Program-made: the position numbers and the translations under genes
Assembly: GCA_001281695.1 (NCBI GenBank)
Contig: LJIE01000001.1
Span: 3,433,521-3,497,520, forward strand
Source: a bacterium 336/3
Lineage (GTDB): Bacteria > Bacteroidota > Bacteroidia > Cytophagales > Thermonemataceae
Direction: 5' to 3'
DNA length: 64,000 nt
Notes under the pieces: model-generated
Database searches by the model: none
What the model was told of the DNA's origin: nothing
The model's input: only the letters and a program-made list of their open reading frames with translations
Shown here: positions 18,515 to 26,588 of the stretch, piece after piece
How the letters are laid out: each line of letters starts with the position of its first letter
How positions within the stretch are numbered: position 1 is the stretch's first letter

Positions 18515-19279
18515 ATGAATTTTGAAATAAAATTACCTCTCTTTGAAGGACCATTCGATTTGTTGTTGTTTTTTATTGAAAGGGATGAATTAGATATTTA
18601 TGATATTCCTATCTCACAGATAACCAAAGAGTTTCTCTATTATATTCAACACCTAGAACGCCTAAACATTGAAATTGCTAGTGAGTTTATCTTAGTAGCA
18701 GGAACACTTGTACGAATTAAGGCGAAAATGCTTTTACCAAGACCCGAATTGGATGAGCAAGGTAATGAAATAGACCCTCGTGATGAGCTTGTTAAACATC
18801 TTTTAGAGTATAAAAAATATAAGAGTGTCATTTCTGAATTTGCTCGTATGGAAGAAGAACGCATGCAGAAAGATGTTCGTGGAAATATTGTAAGTGAACT
18901 CAAAAAAATATCCGCAGTCAGTAATGTAGAAGCTGAATTGCAAGATTTGGACTTATATAAATTGCTCAAAGTCTATGAAAAAGTAAATGAGCGTTATAAA
19001 AACAATAGCAGAGTTGGGCAACACACTATTTTTCAGTATCCTTATACTATTGAAGGGCAAAAGAAGTTCTTAATAAACAGTATTAAAACGCTAAGAAGAG
19101 TTTCTTTTGAAGATTTGATTCATGCAGATTTGGGCAAAGTGGGTTTCATTTATAACTTTTTAGCTATTTTGGAGATGCTTCAAGAAGGTAATATTAGCAT
19201 TAGTATTGGGTTGGGTTACAATAATTTCTGGATAGAAGAATACAAAGCTCAGGAAATCCCTGACGAAGTTGCTGTTTAG
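18515..19279 (+). CDS. scpA: Segregation and condensation protein A
   Basis: 254 aa kleisin subunit that bridges SMC dimers in chromosome condensation and segregation. The start MNFEIKLPLFEGPFDLLLFF is diagnostic, followed by IERDELDIYDIPISQITKEFL. A middle acidic segment and the C-terminal winged helix (LLEMLQEGNISISI) are present. The open frame extends 38 codons further upstream, but family alignment and the promoter box at 18484 place the start at 18515. No smc or scpB lies beside it. Confidence 0.93.
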   Translation: MNFEIKLPLFEGPFDLLLFFIERDELDIYDIPISQITKEFLYYIQHLERLNIEIASEFILVAGTLVRIKAKMLLPRPELDEQGNEIDPRDELVKHLLEYKKYKSVISEFARMEEERMQKDVRGNIVSELKKISAVSNVEAELQDLDLYKLLKVYEKVNERYKNNSRVGQHTIFQYPYTIEGQKKFLINSIKTLRRVSFEDLIHADLGKVGFIYNFLAILEMLQEGNISISIGLGYNNFWIEEYKAQEIPDEVAV

Positions 19280-19326
19280 TTTTTATATAAAATTTTGATA
19301 TTCAAGACAATAGAATTTATATATTT

Positions 19327-19962
19327 ATGGATGAGTTTTTTGCATTTTTTAAGACCCTTACAGATTCTAAAGAAGCCATACAAACAGGTGGTTTATTGCT
19401 CATTACCATTATTGTATATTTAGAAACTGGCTGGTTTTTTGGTTTTTTTCTCCCAGGCGATTATTTACTTTTTCTTTCAGGGATGCTCTGTGATGCTTAT
19501 TTGGGAGGAAACGTACTAGGTGTTTTTGCTGGAATTTGTGGAGCTGCTATTTTAGGTAATTTTTCTGGATATATTTTTGGAAAAATCGTAGGGAAAAATT
19601 TTGAAAATCGGAGAGAAACTTGGTTTTTTAAGAAGAAATATATTGAAAATACTCGTGGTTTTTTTGATAAAAATGGTGGAAAAGCCTTGATTATTGGTCG
19701 TTTTCTACCTATTATAAGAACTTTCGCTCCACTTCTTGCAGGAATGGCTCGTATGCCTTTAGGCATTTTTGCAATTTATAATATTATAGGAGCTTTACTT
19801 TGGTCTGGTCTTTTAGTTTTTGGAGGTTATTATCTTGGTAAACAGTTTCCTGAACTTGTCAATTATGTAGAATATATTATTATTTTCTTTTTAGCAATCA
19901 CAACTTTTACAGTTATTAGAGGCTATCTAAAAATAAGGCAAGAACATAAAAAAGTAAGTTAA
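19327..19962 (+). CDS. DedA family inner-membrane protein
   Basis: 211 aa with about five membrane segments. DedA/VTT signatures: ETGWFFGFFLPGDYLLFLSG and GRFLPIIRTFAPLLAGMARM, then a C-terminal membrane helix pair. Recent work shows that members flip undecaprenyl phosphate or phosphatidylethanolamine across the membrane; which lipid applies here cannot be told. Monocistronic, with a strong terminator after it. Confidence 0.9.
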   Translation: MDEFFAFFKTLTDSKEAIQTGGLLLITIIVYLETGWFFGFFLPGDYLLFLSGMLCDAYLGGNVLGVFAGICGAAILGNFSGYIFGKIVGKNFENRRETWFFKKKYIENTRGFFDKNGGKALIIGRFLPIIRTFAPLLAGMARMPLGIFAIYNIIGALLWSGLLVFGGYYLGKQFPELVNYVEYIIIFFLAITTFTVIRGYLKIRQEHKKVS

Positions 19963-19990
19963 AAAACAAATATTATTGTATTTTTCTAAG

Positions 19991-20025
19991 AAGCCTTATT
20001 GTTATTTTTAGCAATAAGGCTTTTG
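19991..20025 (+). terminator. Terminator after the DedA gene
   Basis: AAGCCTTATTG, a 10-base loop, CAATAAGGCTT and TTTG: a perfect 11-bp stem with a short T run. Confidence 0.85.
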
Positions 20026-20127
20026 TCCTCTTAAAGTCCACCTCTTTTTTTTATCTGTCTATTTCGTGTCTACTCTATTTTTTAGGATTAATAGACCTGC
20101 ACCCATACTTTTGTATCGTCTTGCAAG
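20023..20127 (+). promoter_or_regulatory. Shared promoter module, copy A (subtilase gene)
   Basis: In order: TTGTCC at 20023; three direct-repeat boxes TCCACC (20037), TCTATT (20058) and TCTACT (20069), spaced 21 and 11 bp, so all face one side of the helix; a weak TTTA at 20081-20084; the -7 box TACTTTTG (20106-20113); and the perfect palindrome CTTGCAAG (20120-20127) at the expected transcription start. The same elements with the same spacings precede the amidase gene at 21912-22015. This is best read as a binding site for an activator acting at a Bacteroidota promoter. The regulator is unknown. Confidence 0.7.
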
Positions 20128-20179
20128 GCTTGTACTTTTATCAGTAAAAAAATTAATTAATCCTAAAAAATTTAATCGT

Positions 20180-21805
20180 ATGTTCTCACGTAAAATTTAT
20201 TTCCTAACATTAGCAGGCATGATGAGCTTGGTAGCTTGTAAAAAGACAGATCTCGTACCTAATACCTCTCAAAATCAATCTATAACTCTCCAAGCATTAT
20301 CTGTTAATCAATTAAATGAGGTTATTAAAAAACAATTAACAAGTACACATCAATCTTTTGATTGGAATAAGGCTTCTGATGATGAACTCTGGAGTGGTAT
20401 TAAAAACTCTCAGGATGGTAATTTATTAGTAGGTTATAAACCTAGCAATATTTCTATTACTCAAGCAAATGATTTAGTTGTAAAAGGAGATATTCAATCG
20501 TCTGCTTGGAAAGATGCTCATAATCAGATTATTCAATTGATTTTAGAAACAGAAAGACAACTAAATCCTGAAATTAAAATTGAAGATATTATTAGTTTTG
20601 ATAATGAAGCTTATGCTGTATTTAGTGCAAAGGTTAATAATCCTGCTGTTATTAGAAAAATCAGAATGAGTCCTTTTTACAAATATGCAGAATCTACTTA
20701 CGAGCCTAAAGCTGAAGCTGATATAAATTCAAGAAATCCAAGTGGGCAAGAAGTAGGCTGTGCTGGTGGATATCAAGCAAATCCTGATATAAGATTGGGT
20801 ATGCACTACGATAAAATAAATACTACATCTCAATCTTTAATGTCTTGGAATTATAAATATCATAAAATTAAAGATGCTTGGGCTACTGCTTTTACAGGAA
20901 AAGGCATTGGTGTGATGGTATTTGATACAGGTTTAAATCCTAATCAGAGTTTATTAGTAAGCAAATTCAATAGTGGTTTGATTACAGGTAGAACAAGAGG
21001 AAATGTATCTTTCTTAAAAAATTCTGCTGGTACATTGTTACCATCTGCTGATGAGTGTGGACATGGCACTTCTCTTTCTGGAGTGGTAGGTGCTCCAAGA
21101 ATTGATAATCTTGCTTCTACAGCAGGAGTAGCTTATGGATGTAATCTTTTGGTTGCTCGTGTAACGTATGATGTATACATTGATTCTGCTGAAGAAATTA
21201 ATGCTGTTGCAGCTGGTTTTGACGCTTTTGCCCAAAATAATAGTATGAGAATTGCAAGTATGAGTTTAGGAAGAGTTGGCAACAATACACTCATTGCCAA
21301 TGCTATACAAAGAGCATACAATACAGGTAGAAAACTAATTTTTGTTGCTTCTGGAACAGCTCCTTTTTTAGTCTCTGGTTCTGGTAGTGCTGTAGGTCAG
21401 GATGAGTTGGTATTTCCTGCTAATATGGGTACTCCCACCATTGCAGTATCTGGTATTGCTACAGATTATTTACGTTGTGAGCAGTGTGTGGTTGGAAATC
21501 AAACTGATTTTGTTGTAGTAATGGAGAAAGTACTTGCTGGTACAGCAGAGGTGAAGGTGCATCCACTTGGTACTGCTAATAGTAGTAGCACACAACCAAA
21601 CAATATTGGTGGTTCTTCTGTAGCAACTGCAACAATGGCAGGTATGGCAGCTATTGTATGGTCTAAATTCCCAAATGAGTCTGCTATTTCTATATTCTTC
21701 AGGCTTCAAAAAGCTGCTGATAAATATAGAAATGGTATCTCAAAACCTAATCCTTATGGTTGGGGAATAGTAGATGTAAGCAAAGCTCTTACTCAACCTC
21801 TATAA
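20180..21805 (+). CDS. Subtilase (S8) family serine protease, lipoprotein
   Basis: 541 aa from ATG 20180; a longer in-frame extension would run into the promoter and is rejected. MFSRKIYFLTLAGMMSLVAC is a lipoprotein signal with Cys20. A propeptide-like region (about 25-200) precedes the catalytic domain with Asp249 (GVMVFDTG), His295 (ECGHGTS) and Ser480 (GGSSVATA). The oxyanion-hole Asn of subtilisins (AAGN) appears to be Thr here (VASGT), which is unusual. There is no T9SS tail. It should be an outer-membrane or surface-anchored protease. It shares promoter and signal-peptide start with the next gene, so the two are probably co-regulated. Confidence 0.88.
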   Translation: MFSRKIYFLTLAGMMSLVACKKTDLVPNTSQNQSITLQALSVNQLNEVIKKQLTSTHQSFDWNKASDDELWSGIKNSQDGNLLVGYKPSNISITQANDLVVKGDIQSSAWKDAHNQIIQLILETERQLNPEIKIEDIISFDNEAYAVFSAKVNNPAVIRKIRMSPFYKYAESTYEPKAEADINSRNPSGQEVGCAGGYQANPDIRLGMHYDKINTTSQSLMSWNYKYHKIKDAWATAFTGKGIGVMVFDTGLNPNQSLLVSKFNSGLITGRTRGNVSFLKNSAGTLLPSADECGHGTSLSGVVGAPRIDNLASTAGVAYGCNLLVARVTYDVYIDSAEEINAVAAGFDAFAQNNSMRIASMSLGRVGNNTLIANAIQRAYNTGRKLIFVASGTAPFLVSGSGSAVGQDELVFPANMGTPTIAVSGIATDYLRCEQCVVGNQTDFVVVMEKVLAGTAEVKVHPLGTANSSSTQPNNIGGSSVATATMAGMAAIVWSKFPNESAISIFFRLQKAADKYRNGISKPNPYGWGIVDVSKALTQPL

Positions 21806-21826
21806 TATTCTTTCATTTATTCCATA

Positions 21827-21866
21827 AAAACCTTTAAGAATAAACTCTATATTCTTAAAGGTTTTT
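21827..21866 (+). terminator. Terminator after the subtilase gene
   Basis: AAAACCTTTAAGAATA, a 7-base loop, TATTCTTAAAGGTTTTT. A perfect 16-bp stem with T run, directly upstream of promoter module copy B. Confidence 0.88.
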
Positions 21867-21911
21867 GTACTTATTATACAATAAATATAACTTTTTTTAT
21901 ATTTATAAGTA

Positions 21912-22015
21912 TTGTCCGCCTAAAGTCTACCTATCAAAAAGGCCTGTCTACTTTGTATCTACCTATATTTTTTGGTTTGGAAGTATGTACACATACATTT
22001 GTGATGTCTTGCAAG
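21912..22015 (+). promoter_or_regulatory. Shared promoter module, copy B (amidase gene)
   Basis: In order: TTGTCC at 21912; direct-repeat boxes TCTACC (21926), TCTACT (21947) and TCTACC (21958), spaced 21 and 11 bp; TTTG at 21971-21974; a 19-base spacer; TACATTTG (21994-22001); and the palindrome CTTGCAAG (22008-22015), 14 bases from the start of the -7 box. Every spacing equals that of copy A within one base. The promoter itself fits the Bacteroidota consensus well. Confidence 0.72.
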
Positions 22016-22050
22016 ATCAAATAATTAAACAACTTAAATCTTTATTGTCT

Positions 22051-24360
22051 ATGTTTCGTAAAATTTATTTCCTCGCTTTATTTACCTTAACACTTCTTCA
22101 GGCAAAAGCACAAGATGAAAGAAGTTTCCAAAAATTGATGGATTTGTCTATCCAAAAGATTGAAAAAAATGGTGACTTATATTTGAAAGGTGATTTCACA
22201 GAAATCTTAATTGGTAAATCTCTAAGTGCTCTCAAAGCTAGTAGCACAAAAGGACACGATCTTGAAGATTATGAGATATATTATAAGACTCTCAATAGTG
22301 CTCATCCTAGTATCAAAACTATTCAAAAACATCTAAAACAGGCTTCTCAAGAGTTCAATGTGCCTTATGAAATTTTAAATTCTATTGCAAAAAGTTACAA
22401 TAATTATTGTATGGCTGGTCCTTCTATGTATAACTCATGGGGAGTTATGGGGCTTGTGGATGGAACTCTCAGCAACACACTCTCCGATGGAGCTAAACTT
22501 ATTGGAACTACTAAAGATAAAGTAAAATTCGACGTACGCCAAAATATTAGAGCAACTGCAGCTTTACTTTCTCATTATTATGGTCAAAATAAAACCAGAA
22601 ATCATGAAGACATTTTGAGTTGGCTTGATGCTCTAAAAATGATTACAGGTTTAAGAGAACCAGAACTTAGAGAAATGCAAGCTATCGCTTATTTAAAAGT
22701 TTTAAATAATGGTAGCCAAGGTGAAATTACTCTTTGGAAAGAAAAAACTGATTTTAATGGTAGAAAAGATAATGCAATTGCTAATTTGATTAACAACTAT
22801 GAGGAAAGAATAGCAAAAGTAGGTTTGTTTCCTCAAAAAACTAACCAAGAAGGTGTTACAACAGAAGGAGCTACAACAGGAACACCTGATTATTCTGGAG
22901 CAATTGCCTCATTTACAGATTGTAACCAAGGTTCAAGAGGGGGTACAGATATAGATACTTGGGTAAATCATTATTTAGCTACGGGTACAGTACCTGGTGC
23001 TATTAGCTGGTTTAGACAGTGTCGTCCATCAGCCACTACTTCTTCTGCACATTTTATTGTAGATACTGATGGAAAAATTTATCAATGTGTAAAGGTATCT
23101 GCAAATGCTTATCATGCAGGAGCGAGTGGAACAACCAACAATTCTCGTTCTATTGGTACAGAACATGCTGTGTATTCTTCTAATCCATCCGCTTGGAATA
23201 ACCAAACCCTTCTAAAAGCTTCTACAGATATGGCAAGATTTTTTTGTAATAAATATGCTATCTCTAAAACAAGGTCATTACCAGGTATCAGAGGACACAA
23301 AGAAATGCCTGGAACAAGTACAGATTGTCCTAATATTCTTCCTTGGACTACTTGGATGGACATGTTGAACAATGGTAGTGGAACAACAAACAACACTCCT
23401 ACCACTGTAAATCCAGCCAATAACGCTACTGGAACTGCAAGACCTGTTACTTTCACTTGGACTACTCCTGTCAATGCCACTCAATTCAGATTACAAGTTT
23501 CTACTGCTAACTCGGGTTGGAACGAGACTGATGGTTTTACCTCTGCTACAACAACTTCTTCTACTATTGTGGTTAATGCTAGTCTTTCTAACACTTTGAG
23601 TTTCTCTTGGATTGATGGAGTGGTTGGTTCTTTTGAAGGTCCTAGACCCAACACAACTTACTATTATACTCTCAGAAGCTTTGACCAAACTACTGGAACA
23701 TCTAAATATACTGCTGTGAAGAAATTTACCACTGACCAAGGCGTTTTGGCTATTTCTCCTGCCCCAAATGCAAATGCTGCTACTCCTGTTAAACTTTCTT
23801 GGAACAGTACTATTTCTGGAGGTTCTTACAGATTACAAATCTCTAAAACTAACTCTGGTTGGACTGCTGCCAATGGTTTTACTACTGAAGCCAATCCAAC
23901 TGCCAATGTTCCTGTCAATATCAGTGGGGGTGGGTTACTCAACTATACTTGGCAATCTGGTTCTGCTGGCTCTAATGCTGCTCCTGTGGTTGGTACTTCT
24001 TATTTCTGGACTGTCAGAGTTTTCTCTTCTGCTACTGGAACTTCTGATTATTCTCCTGTTAGAAAATTCACTGTAACTGCTACCGCTGCAAGAATTATTC
24101 AAGATTCTCAGTCTGATTCTAAAGACTTAATCGTTTATCCTAACCCTGCTCAAAATGATTTGCAGGTTCAAATAGTGGGAGATAATTTAGGCAAATCTAA
24201 TATCCAAATTATTGACTTTCAAGGAAATATTTTAAAATCTGCTGATACAACCTCAAACACCACCTCTCTCAATGTCCAAAACATCAAAGATGGTATCTAT
24301 ATCTTGAGAGTTGTAAACAACAAAGGGGTTAAAACGACCAATATCATTATTAAAAAATAA
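22051..24360 (+). CDS. Secreted N-acetylmuramoyl-L-alanine amidase (PGRP type) with T9SS tail
   Basis: 769 aa from ATG 22051. Signal peptide MFRKIYFLALFTLTLLQAKA. Residues about 90-225 resemble a lysozyme/transglycosylase-like helical domain (FNVPYEILNSIAKSYNN, WGVMGLVDG, DVRQNIRATAALLSHYYG), but the catalytic Glu expected in the ES motif is absent. Residues about 280-440 are a PGRP/amidase_2 domain with likely zinc ligands His307, His416 (GIRGHKEMPG) and Cys426, plus SAHFIVDTDGKIYQ. Two similar β-sandwich repeats of about 105 aa follow (each with FRLQVS/YRLQIS and NSGW), then a T9SS tail starting LIVYPNPAQNDLQV. It should cut stem peptides from peptidoglycan outside the cell. Confidence 0.9.
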   Translation: MFRKIYFLALFTLTLLQAKAQDERSFQKLMDLSIQKIEKNGDLYLKGDFTEILIGKSLSALKASSTKGHDLEDYEIYYKTLNSAHPSIKTIQKHLKQASQEFNVPYEILNSIAKSYNNYCMAGPSMYNSWGVMGLVDGTLSNTLSDGAKLIGTTKDKVKFDVRQNIRATAALLSHYYGQNKTRNHEDILSWLDALKMITGLREPELREMQAIAYLKVLNNGSQGEITLWKEKTDFNGRKDNAIANLINNYEERIAKVGLFPQKTNQEGVTTEGATTGTPDYSGAIASFTDCNQGSRGGTDIDTWVNHYLATGTVPGAISWFRQCRPSATTSSAHFIVDTDGKIYQCVKVSANAYHAGASGTTNNSRSIGTEHAVYSSNPSAWNNQTLLKASTDMARFFCNKYAISKTRSLPGIRGHKEMPGTSTDCPNILPWTTWMDMLNNGSGTTNNTPTTVNPANNATGTARPVTFTWTTPVNATQFRLQVSTANSGWNETDGFTSATTTSSTIVVNASLSNTLSFSWIDGVVGSFEGPRPNTTYYYTLRSFDQTTGTSKYTAVKKFTTDQGVLAISPAPNANAATPVKLSWNSTISGGSYRLQISKTNSGWTAANGFTTEANPTANVPVNISGGGLLNYTWQSGSAGSNAAPVVGTSYFWTVRVFSSATGTSDYSPVRKFTVTATAARIIQDSQSDSKDLIVYPNPAQNDLQVQIVGDNLGKSNIQIIDFQGNILKSADTTSNTTSLNVQNIKDGIYILRVVNNKGVKTTNIIIKK

Positions 24361-24370
24361 AAGCTTATTT

Positions 24371-24405
24371 GCACTTATCCATAATTTTATGGATAAGTGC
24401 TTTTT
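24371..24405 (+). terminator. Terminator after the amidase gene
   Basis: GCACTTATCCATAA and TTATGGATAAGTGC form a perfect 12- to 14-bp stem with a very short loop, followed by TTTTTA. Confidence 0.8.
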
Positions 24406-24636
24406 ATGTATTTTAATATTTTGTTTTATGACCAATTCTCATGCATAATCATTGATCACGATATGCTTTTGAAGAAAACATTGGAAATTTATTATCTTTA
24501 TTCAAATATCAGTTTTTTTACAGACATATCTCAAACTATCCTCTATTTGCAAGACTTTAAAAATTTCATACCATCTGCATTTTTGGATGAAGAAGATTTG
24601 AAAAAGATATATTCTCCATATAAAAAAGTATTTTGA
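24406..24636 (+). CDS. Small orphan ORF resembling the start of a response-regulator receiver
   Basis: 76 aa from ATG 24406, which lies right at the end of the preceding terminator. The segment CIIIDHDMLLKKTLEIYYLY resembles β1-α1 of receiver domains (CIIIDDD...), with one acidic residue changed to His, and FLQ/YLQDF resembles the α2 region. The phosphoacceptor Asp strand and the rest of the domain are missing. It may be a decayed LytTR-regulator fragment or a chance frame. Codon use is compatible with coding. Low certainty. Confidence 0.3.
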   Translation: MYFNILFYDQFSCIIIDHDMLLKKTLEIYYLYSNISFFTDISQTILYLQDFKNFIPSAFLDEEDLKKIYSPYKKVF

Positions 24637-24690
24637 AAAGCATTTAACAATAGAGAACATCAATAAAATCATTCATATACTTTCATCTCA

Positions 24691-26535
24691 TTAGGTTTCT
24701 TCAATTTTCATCAAAAAACCTACTAAATTTTCATCCTGTTCCAAATTAAGCTTCTTACGCAAACGATAACGAGCTTTTTTTACACTATCCTCAGATATAC
24801 TTAAAAAAGAGGCTATTTCTTTGGATGAAAAATTTAATCTTAACAAAGCTGAGAGCTTTAAATCGTAGGGTGTTATATCTGGGTATTGTTGTTGGAGATT
24901 ATTGAAAAAGGTTTTATGAACTTGTTCAAAGGCTACTCTAAAATTCTCCCATTGTTTATCACTTTGATCATTACTTTGGATATTTTGTTTTAATCTTTGT
25001 AATGGCTGAATAACTGATTTATCTTCTGATTTACTAATTAAGTCCTCAACTTGTCCTTTCAATTCATTTAAAAGTTCATTTTTTTGTATCATATTGAGTG
25101 TAAAGCTTGTAAGTTCTTTGTCTTTACCTTCTAATTGCAGTCTGGTATTGCTTAGTTCTAATTGGGTTTGCATTTGTTCTTCCTTGAGCATAGCCTGCTC
25201 TAATTCCATCAAGACTTTGTCTTTTTTAGCTTTTAACTGTTTTTGCTTAATGAGTAAATAACTTATTAAAACTGTACTAAGTAAAGCAACTATGAGTAAT
25301 ACTGTAAAAAGGAATCCTATTTTATTTTGTTTTTTTAGGTCTTCTATTTCATATTTCTGTTTTAAAACTTGTTCTTCTTTTTTATAGTTTTCATATTGAT
25401 TTTGAACTTGTAATATTTGTTTATGCTTTTCAGCGTTATATAGTGTATCTTCTAACTCCTTAGCCTTTTTAAAATAATCTAAAGCTTCTTGAGGTTGTTT
25501 TTTTGCTTCATATATATCAGCTAGCACCTTATATGCTTCTTTAATATTTTGTAAGTTATTGAGCTTTAGTGCTATTTCTAACCCTTCAGAAGCTGTTGTT
25601 TGGGCATCTCTCAAGTTTCCTTTTATAGTGTATGCATTCGCTATTCCAAGCATAGAATTGGCTATTCCTACAGAGTCTGATAATGTCTCACTAATTTTTT
25701 TACTTTCTATATAATAGTTAAGTGATGAGTCAGCTTGGTTTTGAATCTGGTAAATTTCTCCTATATCACCTAATAAATCTGCTCGAAGACGTTCATAATG
25801 ATTTTTATTCGCTAGTTCTAAACTTTTTCGAAGATATTCCATAGCCTTAGCATAGTTCTTCATTTTTCTATAGGTTCCTCCCAAACCATTATAGTTGTAG
25901 CTTAACCCTAATTCATAGTTGATTTCTTTACATTTATTACTTGATTTTTCAAAGAAGCTAATAGCTTTATCATAGTCATCTTGCTCAAAATAAATTACTC
26001 CAATAGCTTGTGTTATATTACAATACTGAACATTACTTTCTTTAGTTTTTACTTGAATTGTTTCTAAAACTTTTAAAGCCTCTAAATAATAATCTAATCC
26101 TTTGGGTTGATTACCACTTCTTCTATTTACTACCCCTAAATCATATAAAATGGGGACAGTTTCCATAGTATATTTTCCCTTTGCAAGTAGTAATGCTTTA
26201 TTAAGATATTCTTTTGCTTCATCATATTTGCCTTGAGCTATCAAAAAAGTACCTTTGTTGTGTGTAGCCCAAACCAAACCTCTCTGATAATTAATTTTTG
26301 TAGAAAGTTCGAATGCTTGATCATTATATTCTACGGCTTGTTTTTCACCTGAGTGAAAATAAACTTGACATAGACGAATCAGAGCTTGTACTTTCAAAGT
26401 ATCAACAATATCTTTTTTCAAAACACCTTTAAGACTATCCAATTTGGCTTGCTGCTTTGGAGTCAATTTTTGAGCTTGTAAAGAGAAAATTAATACATTA
26501 AAAAAAATAGATAATTGTAAAATTTTGTAGTTCAT
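24691..26535 (-). CDS. TPR protein with membrane helix, coiled coil and LuxR-type HTH
   Basis: 614 aa. A signal peptide (MNYKILQLSIFFNVLIFSLQAQ) and about seven tetratricopeptide repeats (residues about 30-375, for example AISFFEKSSNKCKEINYELG and ALDYFKKAKELEDTLYN) lie outside the cytoplasm. One membrane helix (about 405-427, FTVLLIVALLSTVLISYLLI) leads to a long coiled coil (about 430-500). The C-terminus is a LuxR/GerE-like helix-turn-helix (LRLNFSSKEIASFLSISEDSVKKARYRLRKKL). It therefore looks like a one-component membrane-bound transcription regulator that senses through TPRs, a Bacteroidota-specific design. Targets are unknown; the convergent secreted amidase gene is nearby. Confidence 0.85.
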   Translation of the reverse strand: MNYKILQLSIFFNVLIFSLQAQKLTPKQQAKLDSLKGVLKKDIVDTLKVQALIRLCQVYFHSGEKQAVEYNDQAFELSTKINYQRGLVWATHNKGTFLIAQGKYDEAKEYLNKALLLAKGKYTMETVPILYDLGVVNRRSGNQPKGLDYYLEALKVLETIQVKTKESNVQYCNITQAIGVIYFEQDDYDKAISFFEKSSNKCKEINYELGLSYNYNGLGGTYRKMKNYAKAMEYLRKSLELANKNHYERLRADLLGDIGEIYQIQNQADSSLNYYIESKKISETLSDSVGIANSMLGIANAYTIKGNLRDAQTTASEGLEIALKLNNLQNIKEAYKVLADIYEAKKQPQEALDYFKKAKELEDTLYNAEKHKQILQVQNQYENYKKEEQVLKQKYEIEDLKKQNKIGFLFTVLLIVALLSTVLISYLLIKQKQLKAKKDKVLMELEQAMLKEEQMQTQLELSNTRLQLEGKDKELTSFTLNMIQKNELLNELKGQVEDLISKSEDKSVIQPLQRLKQNIQSNDQSDKQWENFRVAFEQVHKTFFNNLQQQYPDITPYDLKLSALLRLNFSSKEIASFLSISEDSVKKARYRLRKKLNLEQDENLVGFLMKIEET

Positions 26536-26588
26536 AAATGCACACTAATAAAATGAATAATAGAGCTTAAAATTTTAATAGAAAGCTT

